Shown here one piece after another: positions 1 through 5,559 of a stretch of DNA of 5,559 nucleotides. The position numbers and the translations under genes are program-made. The stretch is from Candidatus Hikarchaeia archaeon HikBin4. GTDB taxonomy: Archaea; Halobacteriota; Halobacteria; Halobacteriales; Hikarchaeaceae. The notes under the pieces were generated by a model. That model did not search any database and was not told where the DNA came from. It saw only the letters and a program-made list of their open reading frames with translations. The first letter of the stretch is position 1. Each line of letters starts with the position of its first letter. The stretch is taken from contig WTZT01000047.1 of assembly GCA_009889685.1 (NCBI GenBank), positions 1 through 5,559 on the forward strand. The letters run 5' to 3'.

Positions 1-1
1 T

Positions 2-244
2 GGGGATTCAATAGAAATAATGATTCATCTTGATGACAGAGAAGACTGGGAACAAGAATTGGCAAAAGATTCAGAAATATTTTGGACCTTGTATGAGGGA
101 CAGTCGCAGACGGTTACAGGCGATATAATAGCATCCATTATTGAGATGTATGGAAGACCGGATCAGATAGAAAGGGCTGAAAAAATTTACGATCTGGAAG
201 AGCAGAAAGCGAAAGAATTGCGATATTATCACGAACTAGATTAA
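2..244 (+). CDS. C-terminal part of an unrecognised acidic protein (5' end outside window)
   Basis: The reading frame is open from base 2 and ends at TAA 242-244. An ATG lies at 20, but the frame stays open to the window edge, so this is most likely the last 80 residues of a longer gene. The visible part is soluble and acidic (about 20 Asp/Glu against 8 Lys/Arg in the last 74 residues). It looks mainly alpha-helical, with the segment ERAEKIYDLEEQKAKELRYY near the end having a helical, possibly coiled-coil pattern. I see no catalytic motif, zinc site or membrane segment, and I do not recognise the family. Its stop directly abuts the stop of the convergent HNH gene with no spacer. The alternative is a complete 74-residue protein starting at 20, but no ribosome site or clear TATA box can be judged in the few bases before it. 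Confidence 0.6.
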   Translation, partial: GDSIEIMIHLDDREDWEQELAKDSEIFWTLYEGQSQTVTGDIIASIIEMYGRPDQIERAEKIYDLEEQKAKELRYYHELD

Positions 245-829
245 TTAGGACTGCTCAGAGATGGTGCTCCATTTTTCCATCTGCCGATTTAATTTGTATT
301 CTAATTTAGACCTACTAAGCACTCCCCGATCTGCTTTTCGATGACAATTTGGACAAAGGACAATTAAATTTTCTGCAGTATTTATCCCCCCTTCAGATCG
401 AGGAATTATGTGATGAATTTCGGGTGTATCGACCCACTCTTCACACCATTCACAGCGTTGGTTTGCTCTTTCAAAATACAATTCATTCTTTAGATTTTCG
501 GGTGCAGGATTCGTTTTTTCAGAGGCATTTTCATTCCAAATATTCCTATATTTTTTGGGAGATAAAAATGAAGGAATCAGTCGGGATTTTAGTTGTTGCC
601 TACGGTTTTTTTTGCGGTTTTCTCGGGCTTCTATCTGTAATTTATAGCGCTCTATTCTCTCGAGTTTTTGTTCTTCTTTGTATTTTTCTTTAGCAGCCTC
701 TCGCTCTTTTCTTCGTTTCTTGCGGAGGAGTAGAGAAGCATAATATAAAATAAATCCGACAATAAATAAACTCATGACAAGCTCCAAAGGAATTTTAGAT
801 ATCTGTGAGAATTGGAGAGGGGGCATCAT
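245..829 (-). CDS. Membrane-anchored HNH endonuclease-like protein
   Basis: The 194-residue product has three parts. Residues about 14-35 form one hydrophobic segment (LELVMSLFIVGFILYYASLL). Residues 36-82 are a highly charged Lys/Arg/Glu-rich helix that looks like a coiled-coil stalk. The C-terminal HNH domain, about 120-180, has the zinc pairs C126-x2-C129 and C159-x2-C162. Its motif is H139-H140 followed by PRSEGG, then N154 in AENL and H163 after CPNC. All HNH landmarks are present, so an active metal-dependent nuclease is plausible. The basic run RKKRRKER just after the membrane segment suggests a cytoplasmic C-terminus by the positive-inside rule. The start is ATG at 829, with a second ATG at 826. 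A T/A-rich TTTTTAATA stretch lies about 30 bases upstream. The target is unknown. Defence, DNA repair or processing at the membrane are all possible, and no methylase or other defence partner is visible. Confidence 0.85.
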   Translation of the reverse strand: MMPPLQFSQISKIPLELVMSLFIVGFILYYASLLLRKKRRKEREAAKEKYKEEQKLERIERYKLQIEARENRKKNRRQQLKSRLIPSFLSPKKYRNIWNENASEKTNPAPENLKNELYFERANQRCEWCEEWVDTPEIHHIIPRSEGGINTAENLIVLCPNCHRKADRGVLSRSKLEYKLNRQMEKWSTISEQS

Positions 830-851
830 AGCGTTGTAGACAGTAAGTGGG

Positions 852-893
852 GAAGTCTATTAAAAAATACGACTTCGTATTTTTCGAAGAAGT
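852..893. promoter_or_regulatory. Nested inverted repeats in a divergent promoter spacer
   Basis: Bases 863-884 form a perfect 10-bp inverted repeat, AAAAATACGA / TCGTATTTTT, around a 2-base centre CT. Two more inverted repeats share its middle. GAAGTC (852-857) matches GACTTC (871-876), and CTTCG (873-877) matches CGAAG (885-889). The three pairings exclude each other. The site sits between the divergently read HNH gene (start 829) and the membrane-protein gene (start 922) and overlaps the likely TATA region of the HNH gene. An operator for a dimeric regulator is therefore the best reading. A terminator is less likely because no gene ends here, although the T-run would allow it. Confidence 0.45.
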
Positions 894-912
894 AACATAC
901 TGCGCCACTATA

Positions 913-927
913 TGACATGTTATGTCA
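913..927. promoter_or_regulatory. Palindrome spanning the proposed start codon of the downstream gene
   Basis: TGACAT (913-918) and ATGTCA (922-927) are perfect inverted repeats around GTT. The second arm contains the ATG proposed as the start of the four-helix membrane gene. Upstream, AACATA at 894-899 lies about 25 bases before this ATG, the spacing expected for an archaeal TATA box of a leaderless transcript. A regulator binding here would sit on the transcription start. A 6-bp repeat can occur by chance, so the call is weak. Confidence 0.3.
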
Positions 928-1310
928 CTAATAGATGACTTATCGACAGTTAAAAACGCAATGTATTTGCAAATACTTTCGGGGATGGCCTACTTGTTGT
1001 TGGAATTCTAGCGACTATTGAATTAGTATCGGTAGGGACCGCAGAAGGACCTCCTCTCTTTATAATCCCTGTATTTTTAATATGTGCAGGGTATAAATTA
1101 GAGGTTGCTAGAAGGAAACTATCAAAAGATCAAGTAGTAAAATACGCAGTCCCTGTGCTAACCATAATTGGGATACTCAAAATTATAGAAGTTGGACTTG
1201 CTACTGGGATGGGAACTGAGTTTCGTGTATACTTTATAACATTGGCGATAGAGGTCTTGGCGATAGCATTATTATGGCACCCACCGATAAAATCTGAACT
1301 CGGATCCTAA
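922..1310 (+). pseudogene. Small four-helix membrane protein, broken by a one-base frameshift
   Basis: From ATG 922 one frame reads MSLIDDLSTVKNAMYLQILS and on to Tyr24 (GMAY) and several Leu, then meets TAG at 1009-1011. The frame ending at TAA 1308-1310 is open from 954, has no ATG in its first part, and continues the same hydrophobic helix from about base 996 (VVGILATIEL). Restoring one base in 991-1003 (for example TACTTGGTTGTTGG) joins them into a 129-residue protein with no other defect. Predicted membrane segments are at about 17-39, 44-58, 74-96 and 101-119, with a basic loop (EVARRKLSKDQ) between the second and third. I do not recognise the family. The otherwise intact second frame points to a very recent mutation or a sequencing error. 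I see no slippery heptamer for programmed frameshifting. The gene ends 2 bp before the convergent small gene. Confidence 0.7.
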
Positions 1311-1312
1311 TA

Positions 1313-1603
1313 CTACAGCAGAATTATTTTTAGAATGTCCTTATTTTCTCGGAGGAAGTGTTCCATTTCTTCTTGAGATAGACTTTTTATTATTTCTTCT
1401 TTGGATAAATTATCTAAAATTCCTTGACTTATTTTATCTTCAACTGGGGTTTTTTTTCGTTCTACGAGGCATTTTTTTAGGGCTCTGAAATGATCAAGTA
1501 GAAATTGTTCTAGTTCTTCTTTGGAGAACCCATTGATGACTTCTCTGCTGGCTAAATGGTTCGAAAGTCTCTGGCGTATTTCATCAGTTATGTCTTGCGT
1601 CAT
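1313..1603 (-). CDS. Small protein made of two copies of a 43-residue helical unit
   Basis: The 96-residue product has residues 5-47 and 54-96 aligning without gaps, about 15 of 43 identical by hand count, with a linker of six residues (ERKKTP). The shared core reads x-S-x-E-E-[LM]-E-x-F-L-x6-L-K-x2-L: FSKEELEQFL in copy 1 and LSQEEMEHFL in copy 2. Each copy looks like two or three amphipathic helices. It has no membrane segment, no signal peptide and a single Cys, and I do not recognise the family. A protein-protein interaction module or small regulator is a guess. The ATG is only two bases from the 3' end of tRNA-Thr on the same strand, leaving no room for its own promoter or ribosome site, so it is probably co-transcribed with the tRNA and perhaps with pgk. 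The stop is TAG at 1313-1315. Confidence 0.75.
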   Translation of the reverse strand: MTQDITDEIRQRLSNHLASREVINGFSKEELEQFLLDHFRALKKCLVERKKTPVEDKISQGILDNLSKEEIIKSLSQEEMEHFLRENKDILKIILL

Positions 1604-1605
1604 TA

Positions 1606-1679
1606 AGCTTCAGGAGGGAATCGAACCCCCGGCATCTGGTTTACAAAACCAGCACTCTGGCCTGCTGAGTTACTGAAGC
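1606..1679 (-). tRNA. trnT: tRNA-Thr (anticodon UGU)
   Basis: A complete cloverleaf can be folded by hand. The acceptor stem GCTTCAG / CTGAAGC is fully paired, and the D stem is ACTC / GAGT with G18G19 in the loop. The anticodon stem CTGGT / ACCAG encloses the loop TTTGTAA (anticodon at 1643-1645). The variable loop has five bases, and the T arm is GGGGG-TTCGATT-CCCTC with one G-U pair. Anticodon UGU reads ACA, giving threonine. The discriminator is U73, as I recall for archaeal tRNA-Thr. CCA is not encoded (TTAATG follows). G15-C48 is present. A10-U25 replaces the usual G10 pair. It lies 29 bp after pgk on the same strand. The spacer has a TATA-like ATAAAACT, but too close to the tRNA 5' end to serve as its promoter, so read-through from pgk is likely. 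Confidence 0.97.
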
Positions 1680-1708
1680 ACGAATTAGTTTTATCTCCTG
1701 AATGAGAT

Positions 1709-2902
1709 TTAAGAGTTTCTAAGGGCTAATGCGGCCACTGCAGGAAGAGAATCGCCACTTAATAGTTTCATTGCAGCCCCACCACCTGTACTTATATGAG
1801 AAAAATTACTAATTCCAAATTGATCGAGGAGTGCCATCGTATCTCCACCTCCTACGATACTGGTATCAGATTGGGTGGCTGCATCATAGATATGAATTGT
1901 CCCTTGAGAAAAGTGAGAAACTTCTGCTAGTCCTGCAGGCCCATTCAAAATAGTTGTGGATGCAGATTCTAGAGAAGAGCTGAATTCATTGATAGTTTGA
2001 GAACCTATATCGAAGATAGGACCTTCGGCGGGGAGATCAGAGACTAGTATTTCATGACGTCCATTTGAATCTATGGCTACATCGATCGGTAGTTTAATTT
2101 GATCTCCATAATTAGCAAGGATAGATTTTCCTCGGTTGAGATAGCCTAAGATGCCATTTATACGTAAGATATCCATGCTAGGGGCGCCTAAATCGAATCC
2201 AGCAGAATATAAAAGAAAATTCCCAAAAAGACCTGCTGCAAGGACTTCGTCTGCAATGTTATGTTCGAGAACTGACTCGGCTACGGCAAGAGAATCAATG
2301 GTTTTTTTACCTGCTAAAAAGTAAACCCGGGGTCTAGGCAATTTATGGATAGTTCCAAGAACTTTTAATTCTTTTTCTAGTAGCCTTCCAGCATAGCTGG
2401 GCAGAAGATACGGAAACCCTACAAGAGAAGGATGAGACCTATGAGAAGATCCAAATGCATCGTTGACGTATGCGTCGAAAAGGGGTGCTAGTGCAGAAAC
2501 TAACTTTGTTTTTGCAGCAGTTTTTGGGTCCATTTCTACATATTCCTCTGGACAAAAACGAGTGTTTTCTAAGACTAAAATTTCCCCACATGGTAGCTGT
2601 TTGATTTTATCTAAAGCCTTTTTAGAATAGGTACTTTCAACATGATGAACTGGGATGTCGAGTAGATCGGCCAATCGAAGAGAATGGGGCTGTAAAGAGA
2701 TACATGAATCTTCACCGGGACGGCCTTGGTGGGCCATTAATACAATCCGTGCCTCGGAGGATACTAGTTCGGAAAGTGTTTCGAGATGAGATCTTAGCCG
2801 AGTATCGTCTGATAAATCACCGTCTATAAGAGGACTATTGATATCAACCCGAATTCCTATGAGCTTCCCTTTGGGATCTAGATCGTCAAGGGTCTCAATC
2901 AT
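1709..2902 (-). CDS. pgk: Phosphoglycerate kinase, archaeal type
   Basis: Cytosolic enzyme interconverting 1,3-bisphosphoglycerate + ADP and 3-phosphoglycerate + ATP in glycolysis and gluconeogenesis. Taking ATG 2902 gives 397 residues, the usual family size. The N-domain carries RVDINSP (18-24), D33/R35, HQGRP (58-62), ENTRF (112-116) and NDAF..HRSHPS (147-159), which bind the phosphoglycerate. The C-domain carries the Lys motif AGKK (197-200), LNGPAG (319-324), GGGDT (351-355) and STGGGA (371-376), which bind the nucleotide. The Lys motif is normally GGAK: the lysine is kept, the preceding residues differ. The wording resembles haloarchaeal PGKs but is less acidic. The start is uncertain. 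The frame extends to ATG 2929 and TTG 2950. Homology favours 2902 (MIETLDDLD), while a CATAAAA box about 25 bases before 2929 would suit a leaderless start there. It is the first gene of a cluster with tRNA-Thr and the small repeat protein. Confidence 0.95.
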   Translation of the reverse strand: MIETLDDLDPKGKLIGIRVDINSPLIDGDLSDDTRLRSHLETLSELVSSEARIVLMAHQGRPGEDSCISLQPHSLRLADLLDIPVHHVESTYSKKALDKIKQLPCGEILVLENTRFCPEEYVEMDPKTAAKTKLVSALAPLFDAYVNDAFGSSHRSHPSLVGFPYLLPSYAGRLLEKELKVLGTIHKLPRPRVYFLAGKKTIDSLAVAESVLEHNIADEVLAAGLFGNFLLYSAGFDLGAPSMDILRINGILGYLNRGKSILANYGDQIKLPIDVAIDSNGRHEILVSDLPAEGPIFDIGSQTINEFSSSLESASTTILNGPAGLAEVSHFSQGTIHIYDAATQSDTSIVGGGDTMALLDQFGISNFSHISTGGGAAMKLLSGDSLPAVAALALRNS

Positions 2903-2950
2903 AGATGTAAGAGAATGAGATAGGATCATTGAAAGGCTTTTCTGTATCAA

Positions 2951-2976
2951 TTTTATGTTTACAGGGATTTATTATG
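2951..2976. promoter_or_regulatory. Shared promoter region between pgk and the liv operon
   Basis: The divergent spacer holds two A/T-rich boxes. TTTTATG at 2951-2957 reads CATAAAA on the minus strand, centred about 25 bases before the ATG at 2929 and about 52 before 2902. GATTTATTATG at 2966-2976 reads on the plus strand and lies about 37 bases before the internal livH ATG at 3008. Archaeal TATA boxes centre 25-27 bases before the transcription start, so either box could drive one side. No long inverted repeat is seen here. Confidence 0.4.
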
Positions 2977-2986
2977 TGTCGCGTCC

Positions 2987-4117
2987 ATGTGTGCTTATAG
3001 CATAGGAATGATAAAATATTATAACATATTGCGTGAAAAAGTCCAAAAGAATCGGGGCACTGCAATTGTTTTTCTAAGCATAGTTATATTATTGTTAGAT
3101 CTTGTTTTTCGACTTATAATAGGAAAAAATGAATCTCAAGTTGTAGCCACATATTTGTGGGATGGATTGGTAATTGGGTTGGCAATAGGACTTGCAGGAG
3201 TGGGATTGTCTTTGACATATAGCATACTTAAATTTGCAAATTTCGCTCATGGTGATATGATTACTGCAGGAGGATTTTCAGGATGGGTAGCTGTTTTTGC
3301 AGTGGTAGGAGTGGGCAAATTTGATATGAAAAATTTACTACTAATTGGAGCGGGGAAACCAATAAACGTGACTGAATTGGGCATAAGTGTTTCTACGACT
3401 CCGGTAGTAATATTATTTGGTTTGATTGTTGCAATAGTGGGGACAATTTTATTAACACTATTTATTGATCGTTTTGTTTTTCGTCCGATGAGACATCACA
3501 ATGATAGTATTGCTTTGTTGATTGCAAGCATTGGTGTTTCTCTTGCGTTGCGTTATGGACTAGCTTTCGTGTTTAAAACGCAGAACAGAGGGTTGACAGC
3601 GGCTAGTCTTACAGCATCATATTCAGTTCCAGTCGGCACAGGATCAGTGCAAATAGATTTGGGTGAAATAACATTAGTTCTAGTTGCGATTGCACTGATG
3701 ATTAGTGTACATGTGTTCTTACAATATAGTACGCTAGGAAAGGCTATGAGGGCAATGGCAGATAATAGAGATTTGGCACTCATCACAGGAATACCAACGG
3801 AGAAAGTTGTTCGGGCCACGTGGATCATTGGGGGTGCATTAACGGGAGCAGCAGGGTTCCTGATAACGCTAGAGAGGGGAACTATTTCATTTCAGTTTGG
3901 GTGGATACTCTTATTGTTTATTTTTGCGGCAGTCATAATAGGAGGAATTGGATCTGTATATGGGGCCATAACAGGAGGACTAGTTATTGGACTTACGAGC
4001 ACGGTTTCGTTGATTTGGATACCTGCAGATTTGGCCAACGTGGCTGTGTTTAGTGTGATGATACTAGTTCTGTTATATAAGCCAGAAGGTTTGTTCAAAG
4101 GGGTCACAACAGCATGA
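2987..4117 (+). CDS. livH: Branched-chain amino-acid ABC transporter permease LivH
   Basis: Inner-membrane permease of a LivHMGF-type importer, pairing with LivM to form the channel for branched-chain or related amino acids. The 376-residue product has about eight hydrophobic segments, the first at about 25-45 after a polar N-terminal tail. Family signatures are FANFAHGDM (83-91), the ATPase-contacting EAA-like loop GKAMRAMADNRDLALITGIP (251-270) followed by GGALTGAAGFL, the glycine-rich GGIGSVYGA (319-327) and the C-terminal PEGLF (366-370). It is longer than typical bacterial LivH (about 300) because of the N-terminal tail and inserted loops near 108-137 and 197-225. Start ATG 2987 is used. 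ATG 3008 (residue 8) is also possible and fits a short leader from the T/A-rich box at 2966-2976. The TGA overlaps the livM ATG by four bases. Exact substrate cannot be told from the sequence. Confidence 0.93.
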   Translation: MCAYSIGMIKYYNILREKVQKNRGTAIVFLSIVILLLDLVFRLIIGKNESQVVATYLWDGLVIGLAIGLAGVGLSLTYSILKFANFAHGDMITAGGFSGWVAVFAVVGVGKFDMKNLLLIGAGKPINVTELGISVSTTPVVILFGLIVAIVGTILLTLFIDRFVFRPMRHHNDSIALLIASIGVSLALRYGLAFVFKTQNRGLTAASLTASYSVPVGTGSVQIDLGEITLVLVAIALMISVHVFLQYSTLGKAMRAMADNRDLALITGIPTEKVVRATWIIGGALTGAAGFLITLERGTISFQFGWILLLFIFAAVIIGGIGSVYGAITGGLVIGLTSTVSLIWIPADLANVAVFSVMILVLLYKPEGLFKGVTTA

Positions 4118-5406
4118 AATTTAATATAGAAATGTTGTTGAAAAATGATGTCAGAATAGTAGTTAGTACATTTGTTGGGATTTCGTTTTTATTCATAATA
4201 GTGGCAATGGTTTTGGGATTAGATTTCAATGGCACTATCAACACCATACAAAGAATAATGTTTTTATCTGCAGTGTATGCAATGGTGGTACTTGCATTAA
4301 ATCTCCAATGGGGATATGCAGGAATATTTAATATTGGTGTGGCAGGGTTCATGCTGAGTGGCGTGTACACAATGGCAATAATAACAGGAGATCCTAATGG
4401 ACTAATTCCAGGGTTGGGATTACCACTCCCAATTGGAATTATTGGAGGAGTATTAGTGTCAGGTTTATTGGGATTGCTTATATCAATTCCAACGCTGAAA
4501 TTAAAAGCAGATTATCTAGCGATTGTTACTATTGGATTTGCAGAGATCATAAGATATACCGCGAATGCTATAACGTTTAAAACGTTCTCGATAGCAGGGA
4601 TTGAAATGGGGACGGGGGCAGGCAGAGGAATCCATTTGCCAATGAATCCAATTAGAGGCATATATTATATAGAACCAAGCAATCCCGGGCTTGGGAAGAC
4701 TATCGTTGGGGAATATATTTTTGGATTTTTTGAAATCATACAAGTTCAGTCTTCAGTGGTAGTTTCGTGGACGTATGCAATCGTATTAATATTCATTGTG
4801 GGGTTGTTTTATGTGGTGATATATCGGATAGGGAACTCCCCATTTGGTAGAGTTCTAAAAGCTATTCGAGAGGATGAACTGGTTGCGAATGCATTGGGAA
4901 AAAATACAGACATATACAAGATGAAAGTGTTTGCCATAGGGTGCGGTTTGATGGGTTTGGCAGGGATTCTTTGGCAGGGGAGTTATGGATACACAAATCC
5001 AACTACATTTCAGCCGATATTGACATTTTATATTTTTATTGCCTTGATAATTGGAGGTTCTGGGTCAAATACGGGTAGTGTCATAGGAGGGGTTGTATTT
5101 GCTAGTTTACTTTTTGAGGGTCCAAATTTTGTCCGCCGAGTGATCCTGCATGTATTCAAATTTGATAAAGCTCCAAACTCAATTATAGAGGCAATGATTC
5201 CAATTTCGTCCTTGGATTTTGAACCGTTTATAGCATATTCCTTGGCAAATATATCATCTTTGAGAGTGGTATTTTTAGGATTGGTTTTGGTTTATATAAT
5301 ACAAAATAGGCCCGATGGATTGTTGGGAGATAGGAAGGAACTGGCAGCTAGTATTGACATATCTAGACGCCCTGTTACAGAAACAAGAGAGGGAAAAGAA
5401 GCATGA
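4114..5406 (+). CDS. livM: Branched-chain amino-acid ABC transporter permease LivM
   Basis: Second permease of the same importer, 430 residues with about ten hydrophobic segments. Signatures are NLQWGYAGIFNIGVAGFM (63-80), TLKLKADYLAIVTIGFAEIIRY (127-148), the ATPase-contacting loop GRVLKAIREDELVANALGKN (245-264) followed by GLMGLAGILW, and IGGSGSNTGSVIGG (313-326). RPDGLLG (399-405) precedes a hydrophilic tail. Two inserts stand out: a loop of about 50 residues at 160-208 and a segment at about 335-380 before the last membrane span, which carries the FEGPNFVRR stretch. Both are on the side where this family often has variable loops. It starts inside the livH stop (ATGA) and ends in the livG start (ATGA), which implies translational coupling and a fixed subunit ratio. 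Confidence 0.94.
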   Translation: MKFNIEMLLKNDVRIVVSTFVGISFLFIIVAMVLGLDFNGTINTIQRIMFLSAVYAMVVLALNLQWGYAGIFNIGVAGFMLSGVYTMAIITGDPNGLIPGLGLPLPIGIIGGVLVSGLLGLLISIPTLKLKADYLAIVTIGFAEIIRYTANAITFKTFSIAGIEMGTGAGRGIHLPMNPIRGIYYIEPSNPGLGKTIVGEYIFGFFEIIQVQSSVVVSWTYAIVLIFIVGLFYVVIYRIGNSPFGRVLKAIREDELVANALGKNTDIYKMKVFAIGCGLMGLAGILWQGSYGYTNPTTFQPILTFYIFIALIIGGSGSNTGSVIGGVVFASLLFEGPNFVRRVILHVFKFDKAPNSIIEAMIPISSLDFEPFIAYSLANISSLRVVFLGLVLVYIIQNRPDGLLGDRKELAASIDISRRPVTETREGKEA

Positions 5407-5559
5407 GTAGTTCTAAAGTAAAAAGGAAGCAAAGTGGGCGAAAAAAATCCGCAAAAAAATACCCATTAAAAGTGGAAAAAATTGGTAAAAAATTTGGAGG
5501 AATTTCTGCAGTAAATAATGTGAGCTTTTCGGTTGAAAAGGGATCGGTTACAGGATTAA
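5403..5559 (+). CDS. livG: ABC transporter ATP-binding protein LivG, N-terminal part
   Basis: Starts at ATG 5403 in the livM stop codon (ATGA overlap) and runs off the window, leaving 52 residues. After a Lys/Arg-rich tail (MSSSKVKRKQSGRKKSAKKY) comes the standard first strand-loop of Liv ATPases: LKVEKIGKKFGGISAVNNVS, then FSVEKGSVTGLI just before the expected Walker A, which lies outside the window. KKFGG..AV is typical of LivG rather than LivF. It would power uptake through LivHM on the cytoplasmic face. The tail of about 20 basic residues precedes the point where the family normally begins, so it is extra. Confidence 0.9.
   Translation, partial: MSSSKVKRKQSGRKKSAKKYPLKVEKIGKKFGGISAVNNVSFSVEKGSVTGL

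Noticed and set aside
349..693. Open frame of 114 codons on the plus strand
   Set aside because: It lies antisense inside the HNH gene, whose zinc and catalytic motifs are clear. The plus product has no recognisable domain and biased Phe/Leu content expected from antisense of Lys/Glu-rich codons.
863..884. Bidirectional intrinsic terminator
   Set aside because: The palindrome has T-runs on both strands, but both adjacent genes start here rather than end, so an operator role fits better.
991..1003. Programmed -1 frameshift site
   Set aside because: The run TTGTTGTTGG does not fit an X-XXY-YYZ slippery heptamer, and no strong hairpin is evident just downstream. A mutation or sequence error is simpler.
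1606..1679. tRNA as attachment site of an integrated element
   Set aside because: No integrase gene and no repeated copy of the tRNA 3' end is visible in the window, apart from a short inverted 8-base match.
3553..4370. Several short open frames on both strands within livH and livM
   Set aside because: All overlap the strongly supported permease genes in other frames, with no motif or initiation signal of their own.
4516..4743. Minus-strand open frame of 75 codons in livM
   Set aside because: Antisense to conserved permease sequence. The translated product has no domain signal.

Overview
The window looks like chromosomal DNA from an A+T-rich euryarchaeon related to the haloarchaea. The signs are an archaeal-type phosphoglycerate kinase whose wording matches haloarchaeal enzymes as I remember them, a tRNA-Thr with U73 and no encoded CCA, no clear Shine-Dalgarno sequences, TATA-like boxes before several starts, and 4-base ATGA overlaps between transporter genes. 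The base composition is low in G+C (about 40% by eye). The proteins lack the extreme acidity of salt-in haloarchaea: a hand count gives the kinase about 49 Asp+Glu against 32 Lys+Arg. This would fit a low-salt or marine relative such as the Marine Group IV (Hikarchaeia) lineage, or an unusually A+T-rich haloarchaeon. That placement is inference.

Left third (1-1315): the 3' end of an unrecognised acidic protein (+) abuts, stop codon to stop codon, a gene on the minus strand for a membrane-anchored HNH nuclease-like protein. The spacer after it (830-921) carries nested inverted repeats and divergent promoter-like sequence. A small four-helix membrane protein gene (922-1310, +) follows. It is readable only if one base is restored near 991-1003, so it is a recent pseudogene or contains a sequence error. 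It converges, with a 2-bp gap, on the next minus-strand gene.

Middle (1313-2902): a minus-strand cluster reads pgk, then tRNA-Thr(UGU), then a 96-residue protein built from two diverged copies of a 43-residue unit. The spacers are 29 bp and 2 bp, so the three are probably co-transcribed. Maturation of the tRNA 3' end would release an almost leaderless mRNA for the small protein.

Right half (2987-5559): divergent from pgk, a branched-chain/neutral amino-acid ABC importer operon starts: livH and livM permeases, then livG ATPase cut by the window end. Each pair overlaps by ATGA. The LivF ATPase and the substrate-binding protein are not in the window and would be expected downstream or elsewhere.

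I see no CRISPR array, insertion sequence or origin. The items most worth a second look are the membrane-anchored HNH protein, the frameshifted membrane gene with the repeat-rich spacer before it, and the tRNA/ORF junction with its duplicated-unit protein. I do not see clear evidence for a complete new system.
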